Shown: piece by piece, positions 10,530 through 23,163 of the stretch
Position numbering within the stretch: the stretch's first letter is position 1
Layout of the letters: each line of letters starts with the position of its first letter
Assembly (NCBI GenBank): GCA_964057225.1
Contig: OZ059894.1
Span: forward strand, 2,294,001-2,358,000
Direction of reading: 5' to 3'
Source of the DNA: Auanema rhodensis
Lineage: Eukaryota > Nematoda > Chromadorea > Rhabditida > Rhabditidae
DNA: 64,000 nt
The notes under the pieces: model-generated
The model's input: the letters and a program-made list of their open reading frames with translations, nothing else
Told to the model about the DNA's origin: nothing
The model's database searches: none
Position numbers and translations under genes: made by a program

Positions 10530-13500
10530 GAGGAACGCTTAATACAAAAATTAGTTATGATCGTTTGAAAAATAATGCATTAGTGTATGTTGAGTTTCCA
10601 TGTACACTCAACATAGCTTCCAAAAACATTTTGACAAAAATTTTTTCGAAAAATTTCAAAATAATTTAGCGAAAAGTAGATGTTTTTAGTTTCCTTTTTT
10701 CAAGGCAAAGACGATGGACATTGTTATTCAACGAAAAAATCAATTCTTCAGGGTGAAAATCGAGGATCTAAGTGTGAACTTATATCAGTTGATATCTCGG
10801 TGCATTTTTAAGCTAGCGCAAATCTGATAACACAGATCGACGCAGCTTAAAAATCCGCATCGAATGCACTATACTACATTGAGAAACGCTCAATACAAAA
10901 TGTAGTTATGATCGTTTGAAAAATGATGCATTAGTGTATGTTGAGTTTCCATGTACACTCAACATTGCTTCCAAAAACATTTTGACAAAAATTTTTTCGA
11001 AAAATTTCAAAATAATTTAGCAAGAAGTAGATGTTTTTAGATTCCTTTTTTCAAGGCAAAGACGATGGACAATGTTATTCAACGAAAAAATAATTTCTTC
11101 AGGGTGAAAATCGAGGATATAAGTGTGAACTTATATCAGTTGATATCTCGGTGCATTTTTAAGCTAGCGCAAATCTGATAACACAGATCGACGCAGCTTG
11201 AAAATCCGCATCGAATGCACTATACTACATTGAGAAACGCTTAATACAAAAATTAGTTATGATTGTTTGAAAAATGATGCATTAGTGTATGTTGAGTTTC
11301 CATGTACACTCAACATAGCTTCCAAAAACATTTTGACAAAAATTTTTTCGAAAAATTTCAAAATAATTTAGCGAAAAGTAGATGTTTTTAGATTCCTTTT
11401 TCAAGGCAAAGACGATGGACAATGTTATTCAACGAAAAAATTAATTCTTCAGGGTGAAAATCGAGGATATAAGTGTGAACTTATATCAGTTGATATCTCG
11501 GTGCATTTTTAAGCTAGCGCAAATCTGATAACACAGATCGACGCAGCTTGAAAATCCGCATCGAATGCACTATACTACATTGAGAAACGCTTAATACAAA
11601 AATTAGTTATGATTGTTTGAAAAATGATGCATTAGTGTATGTTGAGTTTCCATGTACGCTCAACATTGCTTCCAAAAACATTTTGACAAAAATTTTTTCG
11701 AAAAATTTCAAAATAATTTAGCAAAAAGTAGATGTTTTTAGATTCCTTTTTTCAAGGCAAAGACGATGGACAATGTTATTCAACGAAAAAATTAATTCTT
11801 CAGGGTGAAAATCGAGGATATAAGTGTGAACTTATATCAGTTGAGATCTCGGTGCATTTTTAAGCTAGCGCAAATCTGATAACACAGATCGACGCAGCTT
11901 AAAAATCCGCATCGAATGCACTATACTACATTGAAGAACGCTTAATACAAAAATTAGTTATGATCGTTTGAAAAATAATGCATTAGTGTATGTTGAGTTT
12001 CCATGTACGCTCAACATTGCTTCCAAAAACATTTTGACAAAAATTTTTTCGAAAAATTTCAAAATAATTTAGCAAAAAGTAGATGTTTTTAGATTCCTTT
12101 TTTCAAGGCAAAGACGATGGACAATGTTATTCAACGAAAAAATTAATTCTTCAGGGTGAAAATCGAGGATATAAGTGTGAACTTATATCAGTTGAGATCT
12201 CGGTGCATTTTTAAGCTAGCGCAAATCTGATAACACAGATCGACGCAGCTTAAAAATCCGCATCGAATGCACTATACTACATTGAAGAACGCTTAATACA
12301 AAAATTAGTTATGATCGTTTGAAAAATAATGCATTAGTGTATGTTGAGTTTCCATGTACACTCAACATAGCTTCCAAAAACATTTTGACAAAAATTTTTT
12401 CGAAAAATTTCAGAATAATTTAGCAAAAAGTAGATGTTTTTAGATTTCTTTTCTCAAGGCAAAGACGATGGACAATGTTATTCAACGAAAAAATTAATTC
12501 TTCAGGGTGAAAATCGAGGATATAAGTGTGAACTTATATCAATTGATATCTCGGTGCATTTTTAAGCTAGCGCAAATCTGATAACACAGATCGACGCAGC
12601 TTGAAAATCCGCATCGAATGCACTATACTACATTGAGAAACGCTTAATACAAAAATTAGTTATGATTGTTTGAAAAATGATGCATTAGTGTATGTTGAGT
12701 TTCCATGTACGCTCAACATTGCTTCCAAAAGCATTTTGACAAAAATTTTTTCGAAAAATTTCAAAATAATTTAGCAAAAAGTAGATGTTTTTAAATTTCT
12801 TTTCTCAAGGCAAAGACGATGGACAATGTTATTCAACGAAAAAATTAATTCTTCAGGGTGAAAATCGAGGATATAAGTAAGAACATATATCAGTTGATAT
12901 CTCGGTGCATTTTTAAGCTAGCGCAAATCTGATAACACAGACCGACGCAGCTTAAAAATCCGCATCGAATGCACTATTCTACATTAAGAAACGCTCAATA
13001 CAAAAATTAGTTATGATCGTTTGAAAAATGATGCATTAGTGTATGTTGAGTTTCCATGTACAATCAACATTGCTTCCAAAAACATTTTGACAAAAATTTT
13101 TTCGAAAAATTTCAAAATAATTTAGCAAAAAGTAGATGTTTTTAAATTTCTTTTCTCAAGGCAAAGACGATGGACAATGTTATTCAACGAAAAAATTAAT
13201 TCTTCAGGGTGAAAATCGAGGATATAAGTGTGAACTTATATCAGTTGATATCTCGGTGCATTTTTAAGCTAGCGCAAATCTGATAACACAGACCGACGCA
13301 GCTTAAAAATCCGCATCGAATGCACTATTCTACATTAAGAAACGCTCAATACAAAAATTAGTTATGATCGTTTGAAAAATGATGCATTAGTGTATGTTGA
13401 GTTTCCATGTACAATCAACATTGCTTCCAAAAACATTTTGACAAAAATTTTTTCGAAAAATTTCAAAATAATTTAGCAAAAAGTAGATGTTTTCAGATTT

Positions 13501-15793
13501 TTTTTTTCAAGGCAAAGACCATGGACAATGTTATTCAACGAAAAAATTAATTCTTCAGGGTGAAAATCGAGGATATAAGTGTGAACTTATATCAGTTGAT
13601 ATCTCGGTGCATTTTTAAGCTAGCGCAAATCTGATAACACAGATCGACGCAGCTTAAAAATCCGCATCGAATGCACTATACTACATTGAAAAACGCTTAA
13701 TAAAAAAATTAGTTATGATGGTTTGAAAAATGATGCATTAGTGTATATTGAGTTTCCATGTACACTCAACATTGCTTCCAAAAACATTTTGACAAAAATT
13801 TTTTCGAAAAATTTCAGAATAATTTAGCAAAAAGTAGATGTTTTTAGATTTCTTTTCTCAAGGCAAAGACGATGGACAATGTTATTCAACGAAAAAATTA
13901 ATTCTTCAGGGTGAAAATCGAGGATATAAGTAAGAACATATATCAGTTGATATCTCGGTGCATTTTTAAGCTAGCGCAAATCTGATAACACAGATCGACG
14001 CAGCTTAAAAATCCGCATCAAATGCACTATACTACATTGAGAAACGTTCAATACAAAAATTAGTTATGATCGTTTGAAAAATGATGAATTAGTGTATGTT
14101 GAGTTTCCATGTACACTCAACATTGCTTCCAAAAACATTTTGACAAAAATTTTTTCGAAATATTTCAAAATAATTTAGCAAAAAGTAGATGTTTTTAGAT
14201 TCCTTTTTTCAAGGCAAAGACGATGGACAATGTTTTTCAACGAAAAAATTAATTCTTCAGGGTGAAAATCGAGGATATAAGTGTGAACTTATATCAGTTG
14301 ATATCTCGGTGCATTTTTAAGCTAGCGCAAATCTGATAACACAGATCGACGCAGCTTAAAAATCCGCATCGAATGCACTATACTACATTGAGAAACGCTT
14401 AATACAAAAATTAGTTATGATCGTTTGAAAAATGATGCATTAGTGTATGTTGAGTTTCCATGTACACTCAACATATCTTCCAAAAACATTTTGACAAAAA
14501 TTTTTTCGAAAAATTTCAGGATAATTTAGCAAAAAGTAGATGTTTTTAGATTTCTTTTCTTAAGGCAAAGACGATGGACAATGTTATTCAACGAAAAAAT
14601 TAATTCTTCAGGGTGAAAATCGAGGATATAAGTGTGAACTTATATCAGTTGATATCTCGGTGCATTTTTAAGCTAGCGCAAATCTGATAACACAGATCGA
14701 CGCAGCTTAAAAATCCGCATCGAATGCACTATACTACATTGAGAAACGCTCAATACAAAATGTAGTTATGATCGTTTGAAAAATGATGCATTAGTGTATG
14801 TTGAGTTTCCATGTACACTCAACATTGCTTCCAAAAACATTTTGACAAAAATTTTTTCGAAAAATTTCAAAATAATTTAGCAAGAAGTAGATGTTTTTAG
14901 ATTCCTTTTTTCAAGGCAAAGACGATGGACAATGTTATTCAACGAAAAAATAATTTCTTCAGGGTGAAAATCGAGGATATAAGTGTGAACTTATATCAGT
15001 TGATATCTCGGTGCATTTTTAAGCTAGCGCAAATCTGATAACACAGATCGACGCAGCTTAAAAATCCGCATCGAATGCACTATACTACATTGAGGAACGC
15101 TTAATACAAAAATTAGTTATGATCGTTTGAAAAATAATGCATTAGTGTATGTTGAGTTTCCATGTACACTCAACATAGCTTCCAAAAACATTTTGACAAA
15201 AATTTTTTCGAAAAATTTCAAAATAATTTAGCGAAAAGTAGATGTTTTTAGATTCCTTTTTTCAAGGCAAAGACGATGGACATTGTTATTCAACGAAAAA
15301 ATCAATTCTTCAGGGTGAAAATCGAGGATCTAAGTGTGAACTTATATCAGTTGATATCTCGGTGCATTTTTAAGCTAGCGCAAATCTGATAACACAGATC
15401 GACGCAGCTTAAAAATCCGCATCGAATGCACTATACTACATTGAGGAACGCTTAATACAAAAATTAGTTATGATCGTTTGAAAAATAATGCATTAGTGTA
15501 TGTTGAGTTTCCATGTACACTCAACATAGCTTCCAAAAATATTTTGACAAAAATTTTTTCGAAAAATTTCAAAATAATTTAGCGAAAAGTAGATGTTTTT
15601 AGATTCCTTTTTTCAAGGCAAAGACGATGGACATTGTTATTCAACGAAAAAATCAATTCTTCAGGGTGAAAATCGAGGATCTAAGTGTGAACTTATATCA
15701 GTTGATATCTCGGTGCATTTTTAAGCTAGCGCAAATCTGATAACACAGATCGACGCAGCTTAAAAATCCGCATCGAATGCACTATACTACATT
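10530..15793. repeat. 16-monomer higher-order repeat, copy 2 (15 monomers matched)
   Basis: Monomers start at 10530, 10881, 11232, 11582, 11933, 12284, 12635, 12986, 13337, 13688, 14039, 14390, 14741, 15092 and 15443. Each matches its partner 5615 bp upstream, including single-copy oddities such as CCATGG in the 13337 monomer and the shortened T run in the 11232 monomer. I saw no difference between the copies at the sites I compared, though I did not align every base. After 15793 the order departs from copy 1: a further AAATGTAG/AGCAAGAAG monomer follows instead of the chimera seen at 10179. Confidence 0.9.
11232..11581. repeat. 350-bp monomer with shortened T run (second)
   Basis: Same one-base deletion and same states as the monomer at 5617. 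It is inherited by duplication of the 16-mer, so it does not count as an independent indel. Confidence 0.93.
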
Positions 15794-17197
15794 GAGAAAC
15801 GCTCAATACAAAATGTAGTTATGATCGTTTGAAAAATGATGCATTAGTGTATGTTGAGTTTCCATGTACACTCAACATTGCTTCCAAAAACATTTTGACA
15901 AAAATTTTTTCGAAAAATTTCAAAATAATTTAGCAAGAAGTAGATGTTTTTAGATTCCTTTTTTCAAGGCAAAGACGATGGACAATGTTATTCAACGAAA
16001 AAATAATTTCTTCAGGGTGAAAATCGAGGATATAAGTGTGAACTTATATCAGTTGATATCTCGGTGCATTTTTAAGCTAGCGCAAATCTGATAACACAGA
16101 TCGACGCAGCTTAAAAATCCGCATCGAATGCACTATACTACATTGAGGAACGCTTAATACAAAAATTAGTTATGATCGTTTGAAAAATAATGCATTAGTG
16201 TATGTTGAGTTTCCATGTACACTCAACATAGCTTCCAAAAACATTTTGACAAAAATTTTTTCGAAAAATTTCAAAATAATTTAGCGAAAAGTAGATGTTT
16301 TTAGATTCCTTTTTTCAAGGCAAAGACGATGGACATTGTTATTCAACGAAAAAATCAATTCTTCAGGGTGAAAATCGAGGATCTAAGTGTGAACTTATAT
16401 CAGTTGATATCTCGGTGCATTTTTAAGCTAGCGCAAATCTGATAACACAGATCGACGCAGCTTAAAAATCCGCATCGAATGCACTATACTACATTGAGGA
16501 ACGCTTAATACAAAAATTAGTTATGATCGTTTGAAAAATAATGCATTAGTGTATGTTGAGTTTCCATGTACACTCAACATAGCTTCCAAAAATATTTTGA
16601 CAAAAATTTTTTCGAAAAATTTCAAAATAATTTAGCGAAAAGTAGATGTTTTTAGATTCCTTTTTTCAAGGCAAAGACGATGGACATTGTTATTCAACGA
16701 AAAAATCAATTCTTCAGGGTGAAAATCGAGGATCTAAGTGTGAACTTATATCAGTTGATATCTCGGTGCATTTTTAAGCTAGCGCAAATCTGATAACACA
16801 GATCGACGCAGCTTAAAAATCCGCATCGAATGCACTATACTACATTGAGAAACGCTCAATACAAAATGTAGTTATGATCGTTTGAAAAATGATGCATTAG
16901 TGTATGTTGAGTTTCCATGTACACTCAACATTGCTTCCAAAAACATTTTGACAAAAATTTTTTCGAAAAATTTCAAAATAATTTAGCAAGAAGTAGATGT
17001 TTTTAGATTCCTTTTTTCAAGGCAAAGACGATGGACAATGTTATTCAACGAAAAAATAATTTCTTCAGGGTGAAAATCGAGGATATAAGTGTGAACTTAT
17101 ATCAGTTGATATCTCGGTGCATTTTTAAGCTAGCGCAAATCTGATAACACAGATCGACGCAGCTTAAAAATCCGCATCGAATGCACTATACTACATT
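14741..17197. repeat. Local triplet amplification at the end of HOR copy 2
   Basis: Monomers at 14741, 15092 and 15443 repeat in the same order at 15794, 16145 and 16496 (period 1053 bp), followed by another AAATGTAG monomer at 16847. The marker AAAATATTTT falls in the third monomer of both triplets (15443 and 16496) and not in the second. Copy 1 has only one such triplet, so this is an expansion by unequal crossing-over after or during formation of the 16-mer. The first triplet overlaps HOR copy 2. Confidence 0.85.
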
Positions 17198-17547
17198 GAG
17201 GAACGCTTAATACAAAAATTAGTTATGATCGTTTGAAAAATAATGCATTAGTGTATGTTGAGTTTCCATGTACACTCAACATAGCTTCCAAAAACATTTT
17301 GACAAAAATTTTTTCGAAAAATTTCGAAATAATTTAGCGAAAAGTAGATGTTTTTAGATTCCTTTTTCAAGGCAAAGACGATGGACAATGTTATTCAACG
17401 AAAAAATTAATTCTTCAGGGTGAAAATCGAGGATATAAGTGTGAACTTATATCAGTTGATATCTCGGTGCATTTTTAAGCTAGCGCAAATCTGATAACAC
17501 AGATCGACGCAGCTTGAAAATCCGCATCGAATGCACTATACTACATT
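17198..17547. repeat. 350-bp chimeric monomer (third)
   Basis: The first half is of the GAGGAACG/AATAATGC type, with CGAAATAATT in the middle; the second half has the T5 deletion, ACAATG, TTAATTC and CTTGAAAA states of the monomers at 5617 and 11232. It occupies the same place before the GATTG/ACGCTC quartet as those two. This is best explained by crossing-over or conversion between neighbouring monomer types that kept the deletion. Confidence 0.82.
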
Positions 17548-18951
17548 GAGAAACGCTTAATACAAAAATTAGTTATGATTGTTTGAAAAATGATGCATTA
17601 GTGTATGTTGAGTTTCCATGTACGCTCAACATTGCTTCCAAAAACATTTTGACAAAAATTTTTTCGAAAAATTTCAAAATAATTTAGCAAAAAGTAGATG
17701 TTTTTAGATTCCTTTTTTCAAGGCAAAGACGATGGACAATGTTATTCAACGAAAAAATTAATTCTTCAGGGTGAAAATCGAGGATATAAGTGTGAACTTA
17801 TATCAGTTGAGATCTCGGTGCATTTTTAAGCTAGCGCAAATCTGATAACACAGATCGACGCAGCTTAAAAATCCGCATCGAATGCACTATACTACATTGA
17901 AGAACGCTTAATACAAAAATTAGTTATGATCGTTTGAAAAATAATGCATTAGTGTATGTTGAGTTTCCATGTACGCTCAACATTGCTTCCAAAAACATTT
18001 TGACAAAAATTTTTTCGAAAAATTTCAAAATAATTTAGCAAAAAGTAGATGTTTTTAGATTCCTTTTTTCAAGGCAAAGACGATGGACAATGTTATTCAA
18101 CGAAAAAATTAATTCTTCAGGGTGAAAATCGAGGATATAAGTGTGAACTTATATCAGTTGAGATCTCGGTGCATTTTTAAGCTAGCGCAAATCTGATAAC
18201 ACAGATCGACGCAGCTTAAAAATCCGCATCGAATGCACTATACTACATTGAAGAACGCTTAATACAAAAATTAGTTATGATCGTTTGAAAAATAATGCAT
18301 TAGTGTATGTTGAGTTTCCATGTACACTCAACATAGCTTCCAAAAACATTTTGACAAAAATTTTTTCGAAAAATTTCAGAATAATTTAGCAAAAAGTAGA
18401 TGTTTTTAGATTTCTTTTCTCAAGGCAAAGACGATGGACAATGTTATTCAACGAAAAAATTAATTCTTCAGGGTGAAAATCGAGGATATAAGTGTGAACT
18501 TATATCAATTGATATCTCGGTGCATTTTTAAGCTAGCGCAAATCTGATAACACAGATCGACGCAGCTTGAAAATCCGCATCGAATGCACTATACTACATT
18601 GAGAAACGCTTAATACAAAAATTAGTTATGATTGTTTGAAAAATGATGCATTAGTGTATGTTGAGTTTCCATGTACGCTCAACATTGCTTCCAAAAGCAT
18701 TTTGACAAAAATTTTTTCGAAAAATTTCAAAATAATTTAGCAAAAAGTAGATGTTTTTAAATTTCTTTTCTCAAGGCAAAGACGATGGACAATGTTATTC
18801 AACGAAAAAATTAATTCTTCAGGGTGAAAATCGAGGATATAAGTAAGAACATATATCAGTTGATATCTCGGTGCATTTTTAAGCTAGCGCAAATCTGATA
18901 ACACAGACCGACGCAGCTTAAAAATCCGCATCGAATGCACTATTCTACATT

Positions 18952-19302
18952 AAGAAACGCTCAATACAAAAATTAGTTATGATCGTTTGAAAAATGATGC
19001 ATTAGTGTATGTTGAGTTTCCATGTACAATCAACATTGCTTCCAAAAACATTTTGACAAAAATTTTTTCGAAAAATTTCAAAATAATTTAGCAAAAAGTA
19101 GATGTTTTCAGATTTTTTTTTTCAAGGCAAAGACGATGGACAATGTTATTCAACGAAAAAATTAATTCTTCAGGGTGAAAATCGAGGATATAAGTGTGAA
19201 CTTATATCAGTTGATATCTCGGTGCATTTTTAAGCTAGCGCAAATCTGATAACACAGATCGACGCAGCTTAAAAATCCGCGTCGAATGCACTATACTACA
19301 TT
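18952..19302. repeat. Collapsed monomer standing for two HOR monomers
   Basis: In HOR copies 1 and 2 two ACAATC monomers stand side by side (7371/7722 and 12986/13337), the first with AAATTTCTTTTCTC and ACCG, the second with CAGATTTTTTTTTTC, CCATGG and ATCG. Here only one is present, with the T-run and ATCG states of the second but ACGATGG instead of ACCATGG. The same single form occurs at 22462. Either one monomer was lost by unequal crossing-over, or this is the older arrangement and copies 1 and 2 gained a monomer. Confidence 0.7.
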
Positions 19303-20706
19303 GAAAAACGCTTAATAAAAAAATTAGTTATGATGGTTTGAAAAATGATGCATTAGTGTATATTGAGTTTCCATGTACACTCAACATTGCTTCCAAAAAC
19401 AATTTGACAAAAATTTTTTCGAAAAATTTCAAAATAATTTAGCAAAAAGTAGATGTATTCAGATTTTTTTTTTCAAGGCAAAGACGATGGACAATGTTAT
19501 TCAACGAAAAAATTAATTCTTCAGGGTGAAAATCGAGGATATAAGTGTGAACTTATATCAGTTGATATCTCGGTGCATTTTTAAGCTAGCGCAAATCTGA
19601 TAACACAGATCGACGCAGCTTAAAAATCCGCATCGAATGCACTATACTACATTGAAAAACGCTTAATAAAAAAATTAGTTATGATGGTTTGAAAAATGAT
19701 GCATTAGTGTATATTGAGTTTCCATGTACACTCAACATTGCTTCCAAAAACATTTTGACAAAAATTTTTTCGAAAAATTTCAAAATAATTTAGCAAAAAG
19801 TAGATGTATTCAGATTTTTTTTTTCAAGGCAAAGACGATGGACAATGTTATTCAACGAAAAAATTAATTCTTCAGGGTGAAAATCGAGGATATAAGTGTG
19901 AACTTATATCAGTTGATATCTCGGTGCATTTTTAAGCTAGCGCAAATCTGATAACACAGATCGACGCAGCTTAAAAATCCGCATCGAATGCACTATACTA
20001 CATTGAGGAACGCTTAATACAAAAATTAGTTATGATCGTTTGAAAAATAATGCATTAGTGTATGTTGAGTTTCCATGTACACTCAACATAGCTTCCAAAA
20101 ACATTTTGACAAAAATTTTTTCGAAAAATTTCAAAATAATTTAGCGAAAAGTAGATGTTTTTAGATTCCTTTTTTCAAGGCAAAGACGATGGACATTGTT
20201 ATTCAACGAAAAAATCAATTCTTCAGGGTGAAAATCGAGGATCTAAGTGTGAACTTATATCAGTTGATATCTCGGTGCATTTTTAAGCTAGCGCAAATCT
20301 GATAACACAGATCGACGCAGCTTAAAAATCCGCATCGAATGCACTATACTACATTGAGAAACGCTCAATACAAAATGTAGTTATGATCGTTTGAAAAATG
20401 ATGCATTAGTGTATGTTGAGTTTCCATGTACACTCAACATTGCTTCCAAAAACATTTTGACAAAAATTTTTTCGAAAAATTTCAAAATAATTTAGCAAGA
20501 AGTAGATGTTTTTAGATTCCTTTTTTCAAGGCAAAGACGATGGACAATGTTATTCAACGAAAAAATAATTTCTTCAGGGTGAAAATCGAGGATATAAGTG
20601 TGAACTTATATCAGTTGATATCTCGGTGCATTTTTAAGCTAGCGCAAATCTGATAACACAGATCGACGCAGCTTGAAAATCCGCATCGAATGCACTATAC
20701 TACATT

Positions 20707-23163
20707 GAGAAACGCTTAATACAAAAATTAGTTATGATTGTTTGAAAAATGATGCATTAGTGTATGTTGAGTTTCCATGTACGCTCAACATTGCTTCCAA
20801 AAACATTTTGACAAAAATTTTTTCGAAAAATTTCAAAATAATTTAGCAAAAAGTAGATGTTTCTAGATTCCTTTTTTCAAGGCAAAGACGATGGACAATG
20901 TTATTCAACGAAAAAATTAATTCTTCAGGGTGAAAATCGAGGATATAAGTGTGAACTTATATCAGTTGAGATCTCGGTGCATTTTTAAGCTAGCGCAAAT
21001 CTGATAACACAGATCGACGCAGCTTAAAAATCCGCATCGAATGCACTATACTACATTGAAGAACGCTTAATACAAAAATTAGTTATGATCGTTTGAAAAA
21101 TAATGCATTAGTGTATGTTGAGTTTCCATGTACGCTCAACATTGCTTCCAAAAACATTTTGACAAAAATTTTTTCGAAAAATTTCAAAATAATTTAGCAA
21201 AAAGTAGATGTTTTTAGATTCCTTTTTTCAAGGCAAAGACGATGGACAATGTTATTCAACGAAAAAATTAATTCTTCAGGGTGAAAATCGAGGATATAAG
21301 TGTGAACTTATATCAGTTGAGATCTCGGTGCATTTTTAAGCTAGCGCAAATCTGATAACACAGATCGACGCAGCTTAAAAATCCGCATCGAATGCACTAT
21401 ACTACATTGAAGAACGCTTAATACAAAAATTAGTTATGATCGTTTGAAAAATAATGCATTAGTGTATGTTGAGTTTCCATGTACACTCAACATAGCTTCC
21501 AAAAACATTTTGACAAAAATTTTTTCGAAAAATTTCAGAATAATTTAGCAAAAAGTAGATGTTTTTAGATTTCTTTTCTCAAGGCAAAGACGATGGACAA
21601 TGTTATTCAACGAAAAAATTAATTCTTCAGGGTGAAAATCGAGGATATAAGTGTGAACTTATATCAATTGATATCTCGGTGCATTTTTAAGCTAGCGCAA
21701 ATCTGATAACACAGATCGACGCAGCTTGAAAATCCGCATCGAATGCACTATACTACATTGAGAAACGCTTAATACAAAAATTAGTTATGATTGTTTGAAA
21801 AATGATGCATTAGTGTATGTTGAGTTTCCATGTACGCTCAACATTGCTTCCAAAAGCATTTTGACAAAAATTTTTTCGAAAAATTTCAAAATAATTTAGC
21901 AAAAAGTAGATGTTTTTAAATTTCTTTTCTCAAGGCAAAGACGATAGACAATGTTATTCAACGAAAAAATTAATTCTTCAGGGTGAAAATCGAGGATATA
22001 AGTAAGAACATATATCAGTTGATATCTCGGTGCATTTTTAAGCTAGCGCAAATCTGATAACACAGACCGACGCAGCTTAAAAATCCGCATCGAATGCACT
22101 ATTCTACATTAAGAAACGCTCAACACAAAAATTAGTTATGATCGTTTGAAAAATGATGCATTAGTGTATGTTGAGTTTCCATGTACGCTCAACATTGCTT
22201 CCAAAAGCATTTTGACAAAAATTTTTTCGAAAAATTTCAAAATAATTTAGCAAAAAGTAGATGTTTTTAAATTTCTTTTCTCAAGGCAAAGACGATGGAC
22301 AATGTTATTCAACGAAAAAATTAATTCTTCAGGGTGAAAATCGAGGATATAAGTAAGAACATATATCAGTTGATATCTCGGTGCATTTTTAAGCTAGCGC
22401 AAATCTGATAACACAGACCGACGCAGCTTAAAAATCCGCATCGAATGCACTATTCTACATTAAGAAACGCTCAATACAAAAATTAGTTATGATCGTTTGA
22501 AAAATGATGCATTAGTGTATGTTGAGTTTCCATGTACAATCAACATTGCTTCCAAAAACATTTTGACAAAAATTTTTTCGAAAAATTTCAAATTAATTTA
22601 GCAAAAAGTAGATGTTTTCAGATTTTTTTTTTCAAGGCAAAGACGATGGACAATGTTATTCAACGAAAAAATTAATTCTTCAGGGTGAAAATCGAGGATA
22701 TAAGTGTGAACTTATATCAGTTGATATCTCGGTGCATTTTTAAGCTAGCGCAAATCTGATAACACAGATCGACGCAGCTTAAAAATCCGCATCGAATGCA
22801 CTATACTACATTGAAAAACGCTTAATAAAAAAATTAGTTATGATGGTTTGAAAAATGATGCATTAGTGTATATTGAGTTTCCATGTACACTCAACATTGC
22901 TTCCAAAAACATTTTGACAAAAATTTTTTCGAAAAATTTCAAAATAATTTAGCAAAAAGTAGATGTATTCAGATTTTTTTTTTCAAGGCAAAGACGATGG
23001 ACAATGTTATTCAACGAAAAAATTAATTCTTCAGGGTGAAAATCGAGGATATAAGTGTGAACTTATATCAGTTGATATCTCGGTGCATTTTTAAGCTAGC
23101 GCAAATCTGATAACACAGATCGACGCAGCTTAAAAATCCGCATCGAATGCACTATACTACATT
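20707..23163. repeat. Rearranged HOR descendant, copy 4 (7 monomers)
   Basis: Monomers start at 20707, 21058, 21409, 21760, 22111, 22462 and 22813. The first four repeat the quartet of 17548-18951 at an offset of 3159 bp (nine monomers). The 350-bp leading monomer is missing. The AAAAGCATT monomer is doubled (21760 and 22111), and the second of the pair carries AACACAAAAA and GATCG, so it looks like a hybrid with the next type. A single ACAATC monomer (22462) and one GATGTATTCAG monomer (22813) follow, as in copy 3. Private changes include TTTCTAGATT in the 20707 monomer and ACGATAGAC in the 21760 monomer. Confidence 0.8.

Larger units (their letters stand above)
17198..20706. repeat. Rearranged HOR descendant, copy 3 (10 monomers)
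   Basis: Monomers start at 17198, 17548, 17899, 18250, 18601, 18952, 19303, 19654, 20005 and 20356. The quartet 17548-18951 matches 5967-7370 and 11582-12985, with the same CAATTG and AAAAGCATT markers. After it, the two HOR monomers corresponding to 7371 and 7722 are represented by one monomer at 18952. Two GAAAAACG/TAATAAAA monomers with GATGTATTCAG follow. The HOR monomers corresponding to 8424-9476 are absent, and the order resumes with a GAGGAACG/GATCTAAG monomer at 20005 and an AAATGTAG monomer at 20356. Confidence 0.82.
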
